Assembly: GCF_000337735.1 (NCBI RefSeq)
Contig: NZ_AOHX01000026.1
Span: 309,418 to 373,417 of the forward strand
Source: Natronorubrum sulfidifaciens JCM 14089
Lineage (GTDB): Archaea > Halobacteriota > Halobacteria > Halobacteriales > Natrialbaceae
DNA length: 64,000 bases
Reading direction: 5' to 3'
The translations under genes were made by a program, and so were the position numbers. This document shows, piece after piece, positions 40,628-49,261 of the stretch (the stretch's first letter is position 1; each line of letters starts with the position of its first letter). A model generated the notes under the pieces. It ran no database searches and was not told the origin of the DNA. It saw only the letters and a program-made list of their open reading frames with translations.

Positions 40628-41608
40628 TTATGGCCCCTCGGCCAGGTCGTCCTGTGCCTCTTCGAGTGTGTCCGCCTCGAGCGGAACGTAGCCGTTGTCT
40701 CGGACGTACTCTTGACCCTCGGTTAGTACCCACTCGACGAAGTCGTGGGCTTCCTCGTCGAACGCGCCGTCGGAAGCGAGGAACATCTCGCGTGCCGGCG
40801 GGGCCGGATACTGACCCTCCTCGACGGCGGCGAGGAACTCCTCTCGGGTGTCATAGAAGTCCTCATCCTCGGAAATCGTCCCGTCACCGTCGTGATCGAG
40901 TGGCACCGGGCGAATGTCGCCCTCGAGCTCGCCGCTCTCGAGAGCGTAGACGTAGTTGATGTTGTTCAGCGAGATGGCCGTCTCGTTGGAGCCGACGGCT
41001 TCGGCGACCGGCTGGTCGCCGTTGTGGTTGCCATCCGAGAGATCCTCGAGTTCGCTCTGCGTGTAGGCGTCGTCCTCGCCGCCGAGGAAATCACCCCACT
41101 GCTTGTAGGCTGCGGAGGCGTCCGAGCGCCCGTAGACGGTGATCTCCTCGTCGACGTCCGCGTCGACGACCTCGCCCCAGTTCGTGACCTCTTTCGTGAA
41201 GATGGCCTCGAGGTCCTCGCGGCTCAGGCCGTCTTCCTGGAGTTCCTCGAGGACGGGGTTGTCGGCGTTGACCGTCGCGACGACGGTATCGATGAGCATG
41301 GGGACAGCGAACAGTCCCTGGTCGATCTCCTCCGGTTCGGGTTCGCGACCCATCATCGCGATGTCGACCTGACCGTTTAAAACGTCGGAGACGCCGACAC
41401 CAGTGCCGCCGCCGGAGATATCGAACGAGGTGTCCGTGTCGTCTCCGTAGCGGTCCGCCCAGACTTCGACCATCGGCAGTGGGCCGACCCCACCCGAGAT
41501 ACGAACCGAAGAGCCGCCGCCGAGAACAGACGAACAGCCCGCAAGCGAGACAACCGAGCCAACTCCGGCAAGCTGTAGCGCAGAACGACGCGAATAGGTG
41601 CGTTCCAT
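40628..41608 (-). CDS. pstS: Phosphate-binding lipoprotein of the Pst transporter
   Basis: The protein is 326 residues from the ATG at 41608 (MERTYSRRSALQLAGVGSVV). A Tat signal (SRRSALQ) and lipobox SLAGC anchor it outside the membrane. The phosphate-binding fold is seen in ISGGVGPLPMVEVWADRYG, GGGTGVGVSDVLNGQVDIAMMGR and the ITVYGRSDASAAYKQWGDFL loop. It captures phosphate for PstCAB. First gene of the operon; phosphate-starvation control is expected, but I cannot identify a binding site in its upstream region. Confidence 0.95.
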   Translation of the reverse strand: MERTYSRRSALQLAGVGSVVSLAGCSSVLGGGSSVRISGGVGPLPMVEVWADRYGDDTDTSFDISGGGTGVGVSDVLNGQVDIAMMGREPEPEEIDQGLFAVPMLIDTVVATVNADNPVLEELQEDGLSREDLEAIFTKEVTNWGEVVDADVDEEITVYGRSDASAAYKQWGDFLGGEDDAYTQSELEDLSDGNHNGDQPVAEAVGSNETAISLNNINYVYALESGELEGDIRPVPLDHDGDGTISEDEDFYDTREEFLAAVEEGQYPAPPAREMFLASDGAFDEEAHDFVEWVLTEGQEYVRDNGYVPLEADTLEEAQDDLAEGP

Positions 41609-41927
41609 GAGTATTACCCCGTATTCGCTAGGGACTTGTACTCTCTTGCTCCGCTGCAATTCTTTGGTGTACAACCCGAAAGCAGCAAACCTCTCGTATT
41701 CATGCGTGTATTCGACACACACAGACTGGGCTCGAGGGAGGACTCCCGGATATCAGGCCCGACAACCGCTCTCCACCGGGATAAGATCGGTTCTGTGTAG
41801 TGTCGACGCCGGACGAGTGACACCACTCGAGTGACGAGCAAGCTGGCAATCGCTGAGCCGTTCGATTTCGCGGTGACGAGACAACGACGACGCCGATCGA
41901 AAATATTGCCGTGTTCTTCGACGGTGA
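41609..41927. other. 319-base non-coding stretch upstream of pstS
   Basis: This must hold the pst promoter. I see a small hairpin (CGAGTG/CACTCG, 41814-41829) near the end of the YeiH-type gene and an A/T-richer stretch at 41640-41700, but no clear TATA box or repeat that I would call an operator. Confidence 0.5.
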
Positions 41928-42911
41928 CTAAAACAGTATCACGAGCAGCGCAAGCGAGAACGCACTGACGGCGAGAAACGAGACCAGTACGGCGAGTGCA
42001 GGCGTGAGGCCGGTGTTGCGGAGTTCAGTGAGTCGGATTTCGGTGCCAAGTCCGACGAACGCGAGGAGGAACAGCCAGTTGTAGGCGTTCTCGATCGCGG
42101 TCTGTTGGGCCGGCGAGAACGCCCCCGCACTCGCGAGGACGACGAGTGCAATAAAGCCGAGCACGAACTTCGGGAACTCCGCCCACAGCAGCCCGACGGA
42201 CGGGCGGCCCCCCTCTCCCTGCTGGGCGTAGTAGCTCGCATAGATGAGCACGACGACCCCGATCAAGGCGTTGCGTGAGAGTTTCGTCATCGTCGCCCAC
42301 TGGCCGGCGACCTCCGAATAGGCGAAGCCGACCGCGACGACTGGTCCCGTCGAGAACATACTGACGCCGGCCCAGACCCCGAAGACGATATCCGAGAGCC
42401 CGAGCACTCCCCCGATGATCGGATAGACGACGATCGTGATCGCATCGAACAACAACACCGTCGCCGCTGCGTAGGCGATCTGGTCTTCCCGGGCGCGGAT
42501 CGCCCCCGCAACGGCGACGACGGCCGACACGCCACAGATGCTGGCCCCGGCGGCAAGCAGTGAGCCGAGCTGTTCGGCGAGCCCGAAGACGTTTCTCGAG
42601 AGCGCTTCGACGACGACGATGGTCACGGCGATGACGAGGACGACGACGAACAGGACGGTGGCCCCGACCTCGAGGATCGCCTCGAGGGTCAACGACGCGC
42701 CCATGAGGACGATGCCAGCGCCTAACCAGAGTTTGTGGGTCGCGATTCCCGGTCTGAGACGGTCGGGGACACCGGGGCCGTTCGCCAGCGCGAATCCGAG
42801 CGCGATAGCGATGAGCAGATGGTTGAGACCGACGGTGAGGCCGATGGCGCGCGCGGCGAGTGCTCCGAGAACGAGCGCAACAAGCCCCGGAAGCAGCCGG
42901 TCAACAGACAT
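41928..42911 (-). CDS. YeiH/UPF0324-family membrane transporter (putative sulfate exporter family)
   Basis: The protein is 327 residues with about ten hydrophobic segments. Family marks include LGAGIVLMGASLTLEAILEVG, LLAAGASICGVSAVVAVAG and SMFSTGPVVAVGFAYSEVAGQWATMTKLSRNALIG. The family is called a putative sulfate exporter family, but direct evidence is thin and other anions are possible. A 44-residue single-helix protein is encoded 4 bases upstream on the same strand, so the two are translated together. Confidence 0.9.
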   Translation of the reverse strand: MSVDRLLPGLVALVLGALAARAIGLTVGLNHLLIAIALGFALANGPGVPDRLRPGIATHKLWLGAGIVLMGASLTLEAILEVGATVLFVVVLVIAVTIVVVEALSRNVFGLAEQLGSLLAAGASICGVSAVVAVAGAIRAREDQIAYAAATVLLFDAITIVVYPIIGGVLGLSDIVFGVWAGVSMFSTGPVVAVGFAYSEVAGQWATMTKLSRNALIGVVVLIYASYYAQQGEGGRPSVGLLWAEFPKFVLGFIALVVLASAGAFSPAQQTAIENAYNWLFLLAFVGLGTEIRLTELRNTGLTPALAVLVSFLAVSAFSLALLVILF

Positions 42912-42915
42912 CGCG

Positions 42916-43050
42916 CTACCAGGGGATCTGTATCTCGAAACCGACTGTCAGGGCGACGATCACCGCCCCGACGGCGACGCTTTGCCAGTCTCGCTCGAGG
43001 GCGGTCCAGTACGAGCGGATCGCCCCGAGAGAGCGCTGGACGGCGTTCAT
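42916..43050 (-). CDS. 44-residue single-helix membrane protein, partner of the YeiH-type transporter
   Basis: The frame reads MNAVQRSLGAIRSYWTALER, then DWQSVAVGAVIVALTVGFEI and QIPW; an ATG 6 bases upstream (43056) is also possible. It has an amphipathic N-terminal helix and one membrane helix (about 24-40). It ends 4 bases before the transporter start. Its size, tight spacing and single helix suggest either a small subunit or a detached N-terminal part of the transporter. No family name is known to me. Confidence 0.65.
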   Translation of the reverse strand: MNAVQRSLGAIRSYWTALERDWQSVAVGAVIVALTVGFEIQIPW

Positions 43051-43343
43051 GGACATCTCTCGACCAGTTGGCCGGTCGGAACACTGTCTCTCGGTACGGC
43101 CAGCGATCGACCACGGCGTCGTCCGTCGGGCGACATTCGTTCGATGCCTCCGGATTGAAGCACTTAATGATTGTCGATCACGTCGTCGATAGCGGAATAT
43201 ATTGCAGCAGTCTATGACGGTCCTGCGCTGACAGCCGGACAAACGAGGTCACTGGACGGGTCCGCAGGTCGAACTCACACGAATGCTGGCAAAGCGTCCG
43301 CACAACCGAACCCCTATGAACTCGGCGGGCAATACGTCGGAGT

Positions 43344-44231
43344 ATGACAAAGCGGTACGTCTCGCTCCCTGACGAGGCGGAGGCGGGGATGCGCGAGTTC
43401 ATCGACGAGGTCGACCGACGGCTGGCGAGCGACGAAGACACCTGTTCAGTAGTCGAGGACGTCCTGATCGATCTCTCCGGCGACCGCGACGCCTACGAAC
43501 ACTGGCAGGACGGCGGGGACGTCTCCCCGGCCGAACGTGTCCGCTTGCAGAGTTACGACCCCTGTAACACCACCCTCGAGAGCGAGTATTACGCCGAGAA
43601 AGACGAAGAGGAGTTCCGTCGCTCGAAACACCTCCAGTGGCTGTGGCGACAGTTCGACAGCCTGCCGATTGCGGACAACGTCGAGTTTGCTTTGCGATTC
43701 CGCCGAATGCTCGCCAACCATCTCTTCGAGGAGTGTGGCGACGGGTGCCGGTTTTTCAAGGGCGTGACGTTCACCTACGGACACAACATCACCATCGGCG
43801 ACAACACCGTCGTCCACGACGACGTGCATCTGGACGACCGCGGGAAACTCACGATCGGCGATCGCGTCTCGGTTTCGGACGGCGTCCACATCTACAGCCA
43901 CGACCACGACGTCGTCGACCAAACCGAGGTCCGTAACTACCACACGATCGTCGAAGACGACGTTCGACTCACCTACGACGCAATGGTCCGTGCCGGCTGT
44001 AAAGTCGGCGAAAACGCCATCATCGGCGCACGCGGGATCGTCCAGCACGACGTGCCTGCCCACCATATCGCGATCGGCGCGCCGGCGAAAAGTGTCAAGA
44101 TCAAACCCGGCTGGGAGGACGTCGCAACACCGCTCGACGACGCCGGCGTCAACCGACAGGAACAGCGCCGCATCGAGTACGACCTGCCCGAGGACCTCGA
44201 GGTCTTCGACGAGTTCGGTCGCGACTTCTAG
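43344..44231 (+). CDS. Left-handed beta-helix acyltransferase
   Basis: The protein is 295 residues. The C-terminal part (about 135-255) shows hexapeptide repeats: GVTFTYGHNITIGDNTVVHD, KLTIGDRVSVSDGVHIYSHD, CKVGENAIIGARGIVQHDVP and IAIGAPAKSVKIKPG, the pattern of maltose/galactoside-type acetyltransferases. The active His is expected in HIYSHDHDVVD. The N-terminal 130 residues are helical and acidic and are not part of the common fold. Acceptor unknown; sugars of surface glycans are a fair guess. Confidence 0.9.
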   Translation: MTKRYVSLPDEAEAGMREFIDEVDRRLASDEDTCSVVEDVLIDLSGDRDAYEHWQDGGDVSPAERVRLQSYDPCNTTLESEYYAEKDEEEFRRSKHLQWLWRQFDSLPIADNVEFALRFRRMLANHLFEECGDGCRFFKGVTFTYGHNITIGDNTVVHDDVHLDDRGKLTIGDRVSVSDGVHIYSHDHDVVDQTEVRNYHTIVEDDVRLTYDAMVRAGCKVGENAIIGARGIVQHDVPAHHIAIGAPAKSVKIKPGWEDVATPLDDAGVNRQEQRRIEYDLPEDLEVFDEFGRDF

Positions 44232-44317
44232 CCGAGCCAGACGTTCAGGCACAGGATATTTTCACCACGATTGGGCGCGGGTAATAGCCAAGTGTCTTGA
44301 GAGCGTATGTCACGGTG

Positions 44318-44638
44318 ATGGAGCTCTGGGGCTGGCTCGTCGGCTACGTACTACTGTTCGCTCTCTTGCACCTGCTACTGTACGTTTTCTACGCCCGCGG
44401 CGACGACGACGTGGGGTCGCCGTCGTTCGTCGAACCGAACCATACGAGCCCACGCACGTCGGCCGGCTCCGACCGCTATCCGGGGTCGGCCGACGACGTC
44501 GATCCCGACGACGAGACGGACGACAACGACCTCGAGTTCGATGGGGAAACGATGCGCTGTCCACACTGTGGCGTCCGAAACGAGGCCGATCAGACGTTTA
44601 CCTACTGCTGGAACTGTATCTCGTCGCTCCGGCAGTGA
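44318..44638 (+). CDS. Membrane-anchored zinc-ribbon protein
   Basis: The protein is 106 residues from the ATG at 44318 (MELWGWLVGYVLLFALLHLL). One membrane helix is followed by an acidic linker (about 35-78) and a C-terminal zinc ribbon with CPHCGVRN and YCWNCI. Such tail ribbons in haloarchaeal membrane proteins are common and of unknown role; protein or nucleic-acid contact is possible. It converges with the TraB-like gene. Confidence 0.8.
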   Translation: MELWGWLVGYVLLFALLHLLLYVFYARGDDDVGSPSFVEPNHTSPRTSAGSDRYPGSADDVDPDDETDDNDLEFDGETMRCPHCGVRNEADQTFTYCWNCISSLRQ

Positions 44639-44689
44639 ATCGCGCAGTGGCTGAGACGGGTTACTGGAGTTACGTCCGATCCGGGACTG

Positions 44690-45445
44690 TCACTCTCGAG
44701 CGGACAGCGCAGTCGCAAGCGTTTCGAGGTGGTCGACACCGACGACGGCGACCACGGCCCCGTCAGTCGTCGCCCGGAGTTCCTCGAGTCGCTCGAGCAT
44801 GCACTGCTCGCGGGTTTCGTCACGGTACGCAAGGGCACTGTCGGTCGTCTCGAGGCTGCCAAGCAGCGCCTGCACACTGGTGACGTGGGCGCGTTCGTGG
44901 GCGGCCTGTTCGGCTGGCGACTCGTCGTGTGTGCAGTCGTACTCGATCGGGTCGTCACAGGCGACGGTCATCGACGTCGCATGGGTCAGCGTCGCGGCGA
45001 GCCGACACGTCAGCGCCTCTCGAGTCGCGCCACTGAGACTCGAGATGACGCGTCGGGCCGTCGTTGTCGAGACGCGGTCGGCGAGCAGCCGCATCACGAG
45101 TCGCCGGACGAACGACCAGTTCGGGGCATCGATGCCGACAGTCGTGGCCTCGGGTGCGGCGTTGATCGCGGCGCTCATCTCGCCGCCGAACCGCGGCGGC
45201 GTCTCGGCCGTGGCCTCGCGAGCGTACGCACGATACAGCGGGAGGGCTGCCGCCGGCAGTTCGAGTGCGAGGAGATCGGGATCGACCGACTCGAGAACGC
45301 GTTCGACACGGGCGACGCTTGCCGGATGGTCGTGAACGACGCCGAGAAGGAGATACTCGCCTGTCGGTCCAGTTACGCGACGGACGAACTGCGGGGTGAT
45401 CCGCGGATCGTCGAACGACGCGGCAAATGGCGGGGATTCGGCCAT
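44690..45445 (-). CDS. TraB/PrgY-like protein without membrane tail
   Basis: The protein is 251 residues. N-terminal TraB marks: YLLLGVVHDHPASVARVERV, then VDPDLLALELPAAALPLYRA. C-terminal marks: YRDETREQCMLERLEEL and GAVVAVVGVDHLETLATAL, corresponding to the conserved Arg/Glu and G-H residues of the TIKI/TraB metalloprotease-like fold. Archaeal TraB proteins usually carry C-terminal membrane helices; this one ends right after the conserved domain and seems soluble. The usual GxxH-x-S reads GVVHDHPAS. Function unknown; peptide cleavage is possible. Confidence 0.75.
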   Translation of the reverse strand: MAESPPFAASFDDPRITPQFVRRVTGPTGEYLLLGVVHDHPASVARVERVLESVDPDLLALELPAAALPLYRAYAREATAETPPRFGGEMSAAINAAPEATTVGIDAPNWSFVRRLVMRLLADRVSTTTARRVISSLSGATREALTCRLAATLTHATSMTVACDDPIEYDCTHDESPAEQAAHERAHVTSVQALLGSLETTDSALAYRDETREQCMLERLEELRATTDGAVVAVVGVDHLETLATALSARE

Positions 45446-45697
45446 TGATCGAGTGGTAATACGTGACTACCAGCATAACCCTTCTGTTGTGCTCGAGTAC
45501 AACCGGATTGGACCGACTGACGGCGGGCGTAAGCAGCGCCTACACAACAGGGCTCGGCTCCTCGAGATGGAACAGTCCCGCAGTTGATGGAAACGATTTC
45601 CGCAGTTTATTGCTCGCGCAGCCTTGTTGCGAACACTTGATTCGGGCCCCGACGCTGACCGGATTCGGCCGGGAAGCAGACGGCGAGTTCACTACTA

Positions 45698-45943
45698 ATG
45701 ACCGAGGATGCGCTCACCACAGCCGACGAAGGGAAACTCGTACTGAACACCGACGGCACCGAAATCGGTCGACTCGTCGACGTCCGTGACGGCCGCGGCT
45801 ACGTCGAACCGAACCCGACACTGCTCGAGACGATCAAAGCGAAACTCGGGTGGGCAACACGAAGCGACGAGGCGCACCCGCTCGACGAGGGAAGTATCGA
45901 GAAAGTCACCGACGATGCAGTGTATCTTCGGGGCACGCTGTGA
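45698..45943 (+). CDS. PRC-barrel domain small protein
   Basis: The protein is 81 residues. It has the short PRC-barrel layout common in haloarchaea: GKLVLNTDGTEIGRLVDVRD, GRGYVEPNP, then an acidic turn and VTDDAVYLRGTL. PRC barrels occur in RNA-processing and photosynthetic reaction-centre proteins; stand-alone copies have no firm role. The ATG follows an AT-rich tract (actactaatg). An intergenic palindrome (copy D) follows its stop directly. Confidence 0.85.
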   Translation: MTEDALTTADEGKLVLNTDGTEIGRLVDVRDGRGYVEPNPTLLETIKAKLGWATRSDEAHPLDEGSIEKVTDDAVYLRGTL

Positions 45944-45944
45944 G

Positions 45945-46020
45945 ACGGGTTACTGTCGTCGCTGACCGCCGATCGCCGACCGGTGCTGGCGATCGACGTG
46001 ACATCGGGACAGCAATCCGT
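45945..46020. repeat. Intergenic palindrome element, copy D (after PRC-barrel gene)
   Basis: Outer arms ACGGGTTACTGT (45945-45956) and ACAGCAATCCGT (46009-46020) pair at 10 of 12 positions. The inner arms GATCGCC (45971-45977) and GGCGATC (45988-45994) pair fully with a 10-base loop. It overlaps the last base of the stop region of the PRC gene. Confidence 0.65.
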
Positions 46021-46057
46021 CTGAAGACCAGAGCGGGTGTCGCAATCAGGTTCGTAT

Positions 46058-47317
46058 CTAGACGCCGGTGCTGTAGCGCAGGATGCCGGCGAAGCCGCCG
46101 AAGGCGTTGTAGAGCTGTTCGCCCTTCTCGAAGTCCGTCGAGATAAACTTGGTCTCGGTGCCGCGCTGTTCGGCAATCTCGATGAGGTGGTCGATCGCGT
46201 CTTCACGGTCGTCGTCGGTCACTTCGACCTCGGCACCACAGTCGTTGCAGGTGTGATCGGGCGTCGACTTGCGCCGGTCGAGCACCTCGTAATCCGTATT
46301 CCCACACTCCGAACAGTCGTAGACCACAACGTCTTTCCGGAGGTCCTCACTGATCAGGAGTCGGTCGACCGCGCCCATCACGAGATTGCGTCGGGTCTGC
46401 TCGAACCCGTAGGTTGCGAGGTCGCCGGCGTTGAGTTCCTTGAAGAACTCCTCCATCTCCTTTTTGTCCTTCATCACCTCGGCGTCGGCCAGCGCATCTT
46501 CGGCGTTGTCGACTAAGTCCTTCAGACCGGACTCGTCGGTGTAGGCGACGTCGAACTTCCCGATGACGTTGTCTTGAATCTCGTGGTGGAGGTAGTCGCC
46601 GTCGAGGAACTCGTCTTTGGTGGGCGAGGGACCGCCGACGAGGATACCGTCGAGTTCGTGGCGTTTGGCGACGAACAGGTCGTTTGCCATCCCCGCGACC
46701 TCCTGATAGAAGTTGTCGATGGCCTCGAGTCGCAGGCGGGCGAAACGCTGGGCGGACTGGCCACCTTTTCGCTGTTTGCCGGGAACGAGCGAGGAGGCGG
46801 ATTTGACGGGTTCGATGCGTTTGCCTTTCAGCCAGCCGACGTTTGCCTCACGGCGATCGAGAACGATCAGGCCGTACAGCCCCTGATCGGCCAGCATGTG
46901 CTCGAGCGGTTCCGTGAGGAAATCCGAGTCGCAGTGATAGCGGAAGGATTCGACGGGTTGTGGTGGGCTCTCTAAGACTTTGGTGACCATGTCGGTGCGG
47001 CCACCGCCGGAGTCGACAGCCCCCGAAAACAGAACCATTCCGTTTTCCGGCGGATAGACGTCGTAGTAGCGAAGCCGGTCTTTGATGCTCGTCAGTGCGT
47101 CCTGGACGGCCGTTCGAGTCTGTTTGGACTTGATGTTGGCCGCCTCGCTGTGTTCTTGGGTGACGTGCTGAACCACGTCACTGATCTGTCTGTCCTCGGG
47201 AACGTAGATCGTCACGAGCTGTGTTCCAGAGCCATCGAAATCTTTGAGATCCTCGATGACCTTCCGGAACTCGTATTTTTTCCGGTCGGATTGCTCCTGA
47301 TCGCCCTCCTGGCTCAT
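46058..47317 (-). CDS. prf1: Peptide chain release factor aRF1
   Basis: The protein is 419 residues and ends translation at all three stop codons. Domain 1 has the stop-codon motif NIKS (about 62-65, in SEAANIKSKQTRTAV). Domain 2 has GGQ (about 185, in KQRKGGQSAQRF). Domain 3 carries a zinc ribbon (YDCSECGNTDYE, HTCNDCGAEVE), typical of archaeal copies. The ATG at 47317 (MSQEGDQEQSDRKKYEFRKV) is used; the long upstream frame is over the divergent MinD-like gene and is artefact. Confidence 0.97.
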   Translation of the reverse strand: MSQEGDQEQSDRKKYEFRKVIEDLKDFDGSGTQLVTIYVPEDRQISDVVQHVTQEHSEAANIKSKQTRTAVQDALTSIKDRLRYYDVYPPENGMVLFSGAVDSGGGRTDMVTKVLESPPQPVESFRYHCDSDFLTEPLEHMLADQGLYGLIVLDRREANVGWLKGKRIEPVKSASSLVPGKQRKGGQSAQRFARLRLEAIDNFYQEVAGMANDLFVAKRHELDGILVGGPSPTKDEFLDGDYLHHEIQDNVIGKFDVAYTDESGLKDLVDNAEDALADAEVMKDKKEMEEFFKELNAGDLATYGFEQTRRNLVMGAVDRLLISEDLRKDVVVYDCSECGNTDYEVLDRRKSTPDHTCNDCGAEVEVTDDDREDAIDHLIEIAEQRGTETKFISTDFEKGEQLYNAFGGFAGILRYSTGV

Positions 47318-47548
47318 TGTCCGTACAAAACGGTGCTGTGGGTAAGAATCCTTTGACACACCTTCCGACGTGTCACGACCACATCCCATGTGGGCGACGG
47401 CAGTTGTAGACGCCAGCGGCTGCCTCGAGAACACCGAACAGCGCGCCGTTTCGCCGCCAACGCCGACGTGTCGGCGAGCTTCCATGGGGCGGGAGTTGAG
47501 GTGACGATTTAAGGTGTTCCCGTGCCACTGTCCGGACAGTACACCAGT

Positions 47549-48418
47549 ATGTCTCACGAGACGGTCTATGCTATCGCGAGCGGGAAAGGGGGCGTCGGAA
47601 AGACGACGACGACGGTCAACCTCGGCACGGCGCTGGCAGAGGCCGGCAAGCGCGTCGCTATCGTCGACACCGACCTCGGAATGGCGAACCTCGCCGGGTT
47701 CGTCAGCCTGACACCCGACTCGATGACGCTGCACGACGTATTGTCCGGAGACGCATCGATCGACGACGCGATCTACAGTATTACAGAAAACATCGTCGCC
47801 GTGCCAAGCGGCACGAGCCTCGACGAGTACGCCGACACCTCCCCGGAAGGGCTCCGCGAAGTCGTTGCGGAGCTTCGAGACCGGTTCGATTACGTCTTTC
47901 TCGACGTCGGTGCCGGCGTCAATCACGAAACTGTCCTTCCGCTCGGGCTGGCCGATTCGGTCATCCTCGTCTCGACACCCGAACCAGCAGCCGTCCACGA
48001 CTCGAAGAAAACCCTCGAGTTGACCGAGCGTGCTGGGGGGGCAGTCACCGGACTCGTCGTAACTCGCACGCTGCCCGACAGCGACATCTCCCACGACGAG
48101 ATCGCCACGCGCCTCGAGACGGACCTGTTGGCAACGATCCCGGAAGATTCAGCGGCTCGCGAGAGCGTCTACGCCGGCACACCACTGATCGTCTACGAGC
48201 CCGACGGGCCCGCAGCCGTCGCCTACCGACAGCTCGCAGCCGATCTCGCCGGGATCGACGTTCCCGAGACCGCCACGGACGAGACGGGCACCGAACTGAG
48301 CGTCGCTGCCGGACAGGCCGGTGGCGGGTCCGACGCCGACGACGAACACGACGAACGGGAGGCCGCACACGACGACGTCTCGAGTGCGATCACCGAAGCC
48401 GAATCCAGCACCGAATAG
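47549..48418 (+). CDS. MinD/ParA-family ATPase
   Basis: The protein is 289 residues from the ATG at 47549. The deviant Walker A is GKGGVGKTT (12-20) and the following region TVNLGTALAEAGKRVAIVDTDLGMANL is classical. DYVFLDVGAGVNHETVLPL is the Walker B region. An acidic tail of about 45 residues ends the protein, with no clear amphipathic membrane-targeting helix. Haloarchaea have several MinD paralogs that position surface machines such as archaella or chemosensory arrays rather than the division ring. Which one this is cannot be said from context. Confidence 0.92.
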   Translation: MSHETVYAIASGKGGVGKTTTTVNLGTALAEAGKRVAIVDTDLGMANLAGFVSLTPDSMTLHDVLSGDASIDDAIYSITENIVAVPSGTSLDEYADTSPEGLREVVAELRDRFDYVFLDVGAGVNHETVLPLGLADSVILVSTPEPAAVHDSKKTLELTERAGGAVTGLVVTRTLPDSDISHDEIATRLETDLLATIPEDSAARESVYAGTPLIVYEPDGPAAVAYRQLAADLAGIDVPETATDETGTELSVAAGQAGGGSDADDEHDEREAAHDDVSSAITEAESSTE

Positions 48419-48599
48419 GAATCGCTGACCGTAATGCGATCCATACTGTCATCGAGTTCGACGTAAAACCGCCCTCCAGCGGGTTCGTCTGTGGCGAGGA
48501 TGCACACTCGAGCGACGAGGCCTAGCCGAAGCGAACACTCTGAGTTGTGAGAGAGTAACAGACTCATTACTAATCACCGACGATGGCGACGGCACGAAC

Positions 48600-49175
48600 A
48601 TGGAGCGACGAAACGTACTCCTCGGCAGTGGTGCCGCGCTCGCGACCCTCTTGGCCGGTTGTTCCAGCGAGGAAACAAGCGACGAGAGCGGATCAAACAC
48701 CGACGGCTCCGAATCATCGACGAACGGTGACAACGGTGACACTGGTGACAACGGCGAGACAGACGAGAAGGAGAAAGCCGACGAGAAGGAGAAAACCGAC
48801 GAGAAAGGGAAAGACGACAAAAAACACGACGACGTTCCCGGATACGATACAGACAAACTCGAGCTCAACGGCGACTACGTGTCGATTTCGGCCCTCAAAC
48901 GCAAGGACGACACGCTCGTCATCACCGTCGACAGCGAGACGGCTGAGAAGGAGAAACTGTACGCGGACTTCGAAACGCTCGCCGACGATCTCGACTACGG
49001 GCTCGTCGACCACGAGGTGTTCGCTGACAGCATCGAGACCATCGAGCTGTTTATCACCCACAGCGGCGAGACGATAGCCGCATACTCGATCGACGTTGCA
49101 TGGCTCGTCGACTACCACGAGGGCAAGCTATCGAAAGCCGAGATTGAATCGAAACTCAAAACGGCAGAAATGTAG
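48600..49175 (+). CDS. Lipoprotein with Lys/Glu/Asp-rich linker
   Basis: The protein is 191 residues. The N-terminus MERRNVLLGSGAALATLLAG ends in a lipobox Cys (AGCSSEE), with a twin-arginine-like start. A linker of about 65 residues has repeated DEKEKADEKEKTDEKGK units. The folded C-terminal domain (about 85-191: NGDYVSISALKRKDDTLVIT to LVDYHEGKLSKAEIESKLKT) looks like a small alpha/beta domain. It occurs in other haloarchaeal lipoproteins as far as I can recall, but I cannot name it with certainty. Function unknown. Confidence 0.75.
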   Translation: MERRNVLLGSGAALATLLAGCSSEETSDESGSNTDGSESSTNGDNGDTGDNGETDEKEKADEKEKTDEKGKDDKKHDDVPGYDTDKLELNGDYVSISALKRKDDTLVITVDSETAEKEKLYADFETLADDLDYGLVDHEVFADSIETIELFITHSGETIAAYSIDVAWLVDYHEGKLSKAEIESKLKTAEM

Positions 49176-49261
49176 CGCCAACCGAACGCGGTGAGCAGAC
49201 CGACAGTATCGACTTTTTATCAAAACTACCCGGCGGCGGGTAATCGACGAGCGTCCCTTAT

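Noticed and set aside
46058..48094. Longer start for prf1 (678 residues)
   Set aside because: The added N-terminus is antisense to the MinD-like gene; aRF1 is about 415 residues and begins at 47317.
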